Below, piece by piece: positions 4,262 through 6,751 of a stretch of 6,751 bases of DNA. Origin of the DNA: Pseudomonadota bacterium (lineage in GTDB: Bacteria > Myxococcota > Bradymonadia > UBA4248). The notes under the pieces are model-generated. The model did no database searches. It saw nothing but the letters and a program-made list of their open reading frames with translations, and was not told the origin of the DNA. The stretch spans positions 1-6,751 of the forward strand of contig JAGBXG010000280.1 of the NCBI GenBank assembly GCA_017629415.1, in the 5' to 3' direction. Within the stretch, counting starts at the first letter, position 1. Each line of letters opens with the position of its first letter. The position numbers and the translations under genes are program-made.

Positions 4262-6019
4262 TTAGTTTGTGCCCCAAATGCACGTGGAAAGTGCTCTCCA
4301 AATATGGGTGATGGGGTAGGGCATAGAAGTACGATCGCGAGAGGCCTGACAATAATTTTTAAATGCATTGGCAAGCGCATTTGTGTTGAGAATATCTTGA
4401 ATCCAATTGGGGGAAGTCTCAATTTTATGCAGTATAAAATTTTTGGCATGAACGCATAACCCATCTAGCATCAGGTCATCAAAACTCTGAATTTTAGGAT
4501 GATGAATGATTTCTTTTGGCAGAAGAGGGGCAAGTGCATCTTTATATATGGTGCGATAATCTTTACAGAGAAGAAAATATTGCGGTGGTATTTGGGCGCA
4601 AAAATCATAAACTTTCGGATCAAACAAAGGATCGTAATAGGCATGGGATGTTTCACGTGCAATGATATCTAAGGCACGAACACACATTTCCCATTCCCAG
4701 CTGATGGGGAGCCAAGCACGTTCTTCACAGTGTGACATAAAAAATACGGGATCCGTTCGTTCAATAGGGAATTGGGCCGCAAAAAGATTATTGAAGATAT
4801 AGGGATTATGATGATGGGGTGTAAAGCATCCTTTCATCGTTTCGCGGATTTTTCCATCCGCCAAATTCCCGAGCACACGCGCTGCTAAAAGTCGTAAATC
4901 TCTGTAGCGTAGGACGGAAATTTCATTGATGATTTCAGTGCGCGTTTGTTTGTGATGGACAGCATGAGTCAAAAGATGGCGCCATAGAGCTTCATTTCTG
5001 ACTTTGACAATAAAATTGCCGCCATAGCCAGTGATGACCATTCGAGGGCCGAATTGGTTTTCGATTTTGCGATAAATGGCCAAAGTGCTTTCAATGCCTG
5101 GGGCAACGAGAGGGCCATAGGAGCGATATTTATGATAAAGCTCAGGTTCTGACAGAGGCCATGCTTTATCCATATTGATGCGTTGTAGCTGAATGGGAAA
5201 AGTACGCTCAAGTATGTTCAGTTCGTGTGATTCATCACAGGTGGCGTGTGAGGTCGAGATCAAAGAAAAGGCATCAATAGATGAAGGATGGCGTGAATAA
5301 CAATAAGATGCAAGGATACCTGATGAGTCTAGACCACCAGAAAGTGTAAAAATAGGATTTTCTGAGGGAATTCGCGAGGCAGCTTCAATTAAAACTTGTC
5401 TGAGTTGTTCAGTCAGATTCGAATAAGAGCTGTTCAAAGGGGTATAGTGACGTCTATGCCAATAACATGAGCGTCGAGAAGTTTGATAATGCCAATCAAT
5501 AGTGTCATCCTGATTTTGGGTGGTTGAAAAATGACGTATTTCGCCAGGCAAAATGCGTTCAGTATGCTCAAAAACATCATCCGTTGAAGGGGTGTCGATC
5601 ATACGAAGAAAACGGCCAAAATAAGCACGATTGACGGCACGATGTCGCGTATGTTCGGTATGCAGTTCCGGACTTGACGTGACCGTTATGCCGCCATCCT
5701 CATGGTGTATGAGCATGAGAGGAATAAATCCGAATTTATCGCGAAAAACACAGAGTTTGCCAGTATGAGGTTGCCAAATGATTCCAGCACATATACCCAG
5801 TTTGTCTATGAAACGGTCAGGATATTTACGGAATTCTCTAAGTACTCTGTCAGCAGAATCTGTTCTTGAAAGCAGAATAATCCAGGAGGTTTTATCACTT
5901 TTGATTACAACAGGCCATGAACCACTTTGTTGGCATATTCCCAAAGATAGACGATGATTTTGTGCGATGTATGACCAAGAAGCAGGGAGAGATAGAGTTG
6001 AAAATGCAATATCAGGCAT
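4262..6019 (-). CDS. Asparagine-synthetase-superfamily ATP-dependent ligase with degenerate glutaminase domain
   Basis: This is a 585-aa protein. Residues about 1-190 resemble a class II glutaminase domain, including DKFGFIPL (94-101), equivalent to the DxxGxxPL of AsnB. The nucleophilic cysteine that should follow Met1 is absent (MPDIAF), so glutamine hydrolysis is not expected. The synthetase domain has an intact ATP-pyrophosphate PP-loop SGGLDSSG (227-234), a DES motif (262-264), GYGGN (331-335) where GxGGD or GxGSD is usual, and the C-terminal block DPLFDPKVYDF (463-473), IPPQ and LPKEI (500-504). A lost cysteine with an intact PP-loop is typical of lasso-peptide cyclases and beta-lactam or carbapenam synthetases, which adenylate a carboxylate for intramolecular amide formation. 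Some family members of unknown role look the same. An in-frame TAA two codons upstream of the ATG makes 6019 the first usable start; no clear Shine-Dalgarno precedes it. No precursor, B protein or transporter is seen nearby. The substrate is unknown. Confidence 0.9.
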   Translation of the reverse strand: MPDIAFSTLSLPASWSYIAQNHRLSLGICQQSGSWPVVIKSDKTSWIILLSRTDSADRVLREFRKYPDRFIDKLGICAGIIWQPHTGKLCVFRDKFGFIPLMLIHHEDGGITVTSSPELHTEHTRHRAVNRAYFGRFLRMIDTPSTDDVFEHTERILPGEIRHFSTTQNQDDTIDWHYQTSRRSCYWHRRHYTPLNSSYSNLTEQLRQVLIEAASRIPSENPIFTLSGGLDSSGILASYCYSRHPSSIDAFSLISTSHATCDESHELNILERTFPIQLQRINMDKAWPLSEPELYHKYRSYGPLVAPGIESTLAIYRKIENQFGPRMVITGYGGNFIVKVRNEALWRHLLTHAVHHKQTRTEIINEISVLRYRDLRLLAARVLGNLADGKIRETMKGCFTPHHHNPYIFNNLFAAQFPIERTDPVFFMSHCEERAWLPISWEWEMCVRALDIIARETSHAYYDPLFDPKVYDFCAQIPPQYFLLCKDYRTIYKDALAPLLPKEIIHHPKIQSFDDLMLDGLCVHAKNFILHKIETSPNWIQDILNTNALANAFKNYCQASRDRTSMPYPITHIWRALSTCIWGTN

Positions 6020-6418
6020 TTGTTAACTAGGGTGAGAGTCGTTTACTAATATTGAAGATAGCTATTTAAAAATGCTCGATAAGTCACAGTCGGCACTTCA
6101 AATAAGCTGCAGTTGGCACACTGGGATTAACTGCATCAGACAATGAGTAAAAAGCCGGAACAATACGAGCAAATGGATTTGAAGTATATTCCAGTGATCA
6201 CTACCCATTGCAGAACGCGATTCCAATACATATTAAGTTTTAAGTTTGCAGTCTACTTTTGTGCATAGACGATTCATAGATTTTGAGTAAAAGGTGTTCT
6301 TGAATTTATGTCGTTATAGTGAAAGAGGTTGCATGTGCTCAATATTTATGGGGTCGAGCGTATTGTCTGCTTTTGACACATACATTGGTGAATCACGAGT
6401 TTGAGTTTGTTTAGTTGT
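6020..6418. other. Stretch without a supported gene upstream of the ligase-like gene
   Basis: This is AT-rich sequence with only short ORFs on both strands, none with a recognisable family. It should include the promoter of the minus-strand ligase-like gene. A weak candidate on the minus strand is TATCTT (-10-like, 6055-6060) with TTATCG (-35-like, 6077-6082) 16 bp away, too poor to call. No repeat, tRNA or terminator was recognised. Confidence 0.4.
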
Positions 6419-6751
6419 ATGCTGCAGTCCGTAAAATTTGCAGATTGCGTCCCCATTATCCATTGGGTTCCCCCTCCCCCGCCGTCCGACCGCCACCTGA
6501 GGCTCTGCACACCCACACGGGCATACACCTGTCCCCTGGCGGCCTCACATCGCAAGAAAAAAGTCGTCATTCTCGCGACTGTGGCCGCTTTCGTCGGTAT
6601 TGCCGTGTTCGCACGGGCATGCGGACGCCGTACTCATGTATGCCGAAAGCCGTCTCGTCAGCGCAGATTTCGGCGCATAATTACGCTATGTAGTTGCTCC
6701 GCGAATTGCGGCAGCTGTTCAAATTTGAGGGGGGAGCGCGCGAACTTGCCA
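6419..6751 (+). other. Protein-like fragments at the right edge, possibly a decayed or truncated gene
   Basis: From ATG 6419 one plus-strand frame stays open to the window edge (111 codons). It contains a basic patch plus hydrophobic run, RKKKVVILATVAAFVGIAVF (from 6551), that resembles a signal anchor or membrane helix. After it this frame turns into Arg/Cys-rich sequence that does not look like a protein. The other two frames look more natural: ADAVLMYAESRLVSADFGA, then stop; and, beyond a TAG, LLRELRQLFKFEGG. On the minus strand a 30-codon tail (6658-6750) ending FAEQLHSVIMRRNLR also looks plausible. GC content rises here over the neighbouring sequence. A frameshifted remnant would explain this, but so would chance. 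No family recognised and no ribosome-binding site found. Confidence 0.2.

Noticed and set aside
6136..6231. 31-aa minus-strand ORF upstream of the ligase-like gene as a lasso precursor
   Set aside because: It has no Asp or Glu to close a ring, no Thr at the penultimate leader position, and no ribosome-binding site.
6143..6268. 41-aa plus-strand ORF beginning MSKKPEQYEQ
   Set aside because: The N-terminus looks protein-like, but there is no Shine-Dalgarno, no family resemblance, and the end looks random. It could at most be a fragment of a lost gene.
6451..6490. G-quadruplex on the minus strand
   Set aside because: Only three runs of three or more Gs occur close together, and the third is separated by a long spacer, so it does not meet the usual four-run pattern.

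Overview
The window suggests a Gram-negative bacterium of moderate GC content. The evidence is two tandem genes with lipoprotein signal peptides, ordinary Shine-Dalgarno sites, and standard bacterial engB and rpsR. I cannot place the lineage from this sequence. A deltaproteobacterial or Myxococcota-like genome would fit, but nothing here proves it.

Layout. Positions 1-323 are non-coding and carry a perfect GC-rich palindrome. Two paralogous secreted lipoproteins of unknown function follow (324-1304 and 1431-2462), both on the plus strand. They are separated by a short gap with a hairpin and a possible 23-codon ORF, and the second is followed by a clear intrinsic terminator. Next is engB (2657-3289), the essential ribosome-assembly GTPase. 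Behind engB sits a roughly 160-bp GC-rich element of nested inverted repeats (3319-3480). Then comes a two-gene unit, a 62-aa CxxC/CxxC zinc-ribbon protein and rpsR (ribosomal protein bS18). It has its own sigma70-type promoter with a very GC-rich discriminator, a foldable leader and a strong terminator. On the minus strand, convergent with rpsR, is a 585-aa asparagine-synthetase-superfamily protein (4262-6019). It has an intact ATP PP-loop but no N-terminal glutaminase cysteine, as in lasso-peptide cyclases and beta-lactam synthetases rather than housekeeping AsnB. Positions 6020-6751 hold no gene I can defend. The last 330 bp shift to higher GC and contain protein-like fragments in several frames, which looks like a decayed or truncated gene.

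How the parts relate. engB, the zinc-ribbon gene and rpsR form a ribosome/translation block. The lipoprotein pair is a separate envelope unit. The ATP-dependent ligase-like gene appears to be an independent accessory gene; no precursor peptide, leader peptidase or transporter is visible beside it within this window.

The most interesting items are the orphan asparagine-synthetase-like enzyme with a changed GGD motif, the rpsR leader with mutually exclusive hairpins overlapping the ribosome-binding region, the zinc-ribbon protein in the place where other r-protein genes usually sit, and the nested palindromic element after engB.
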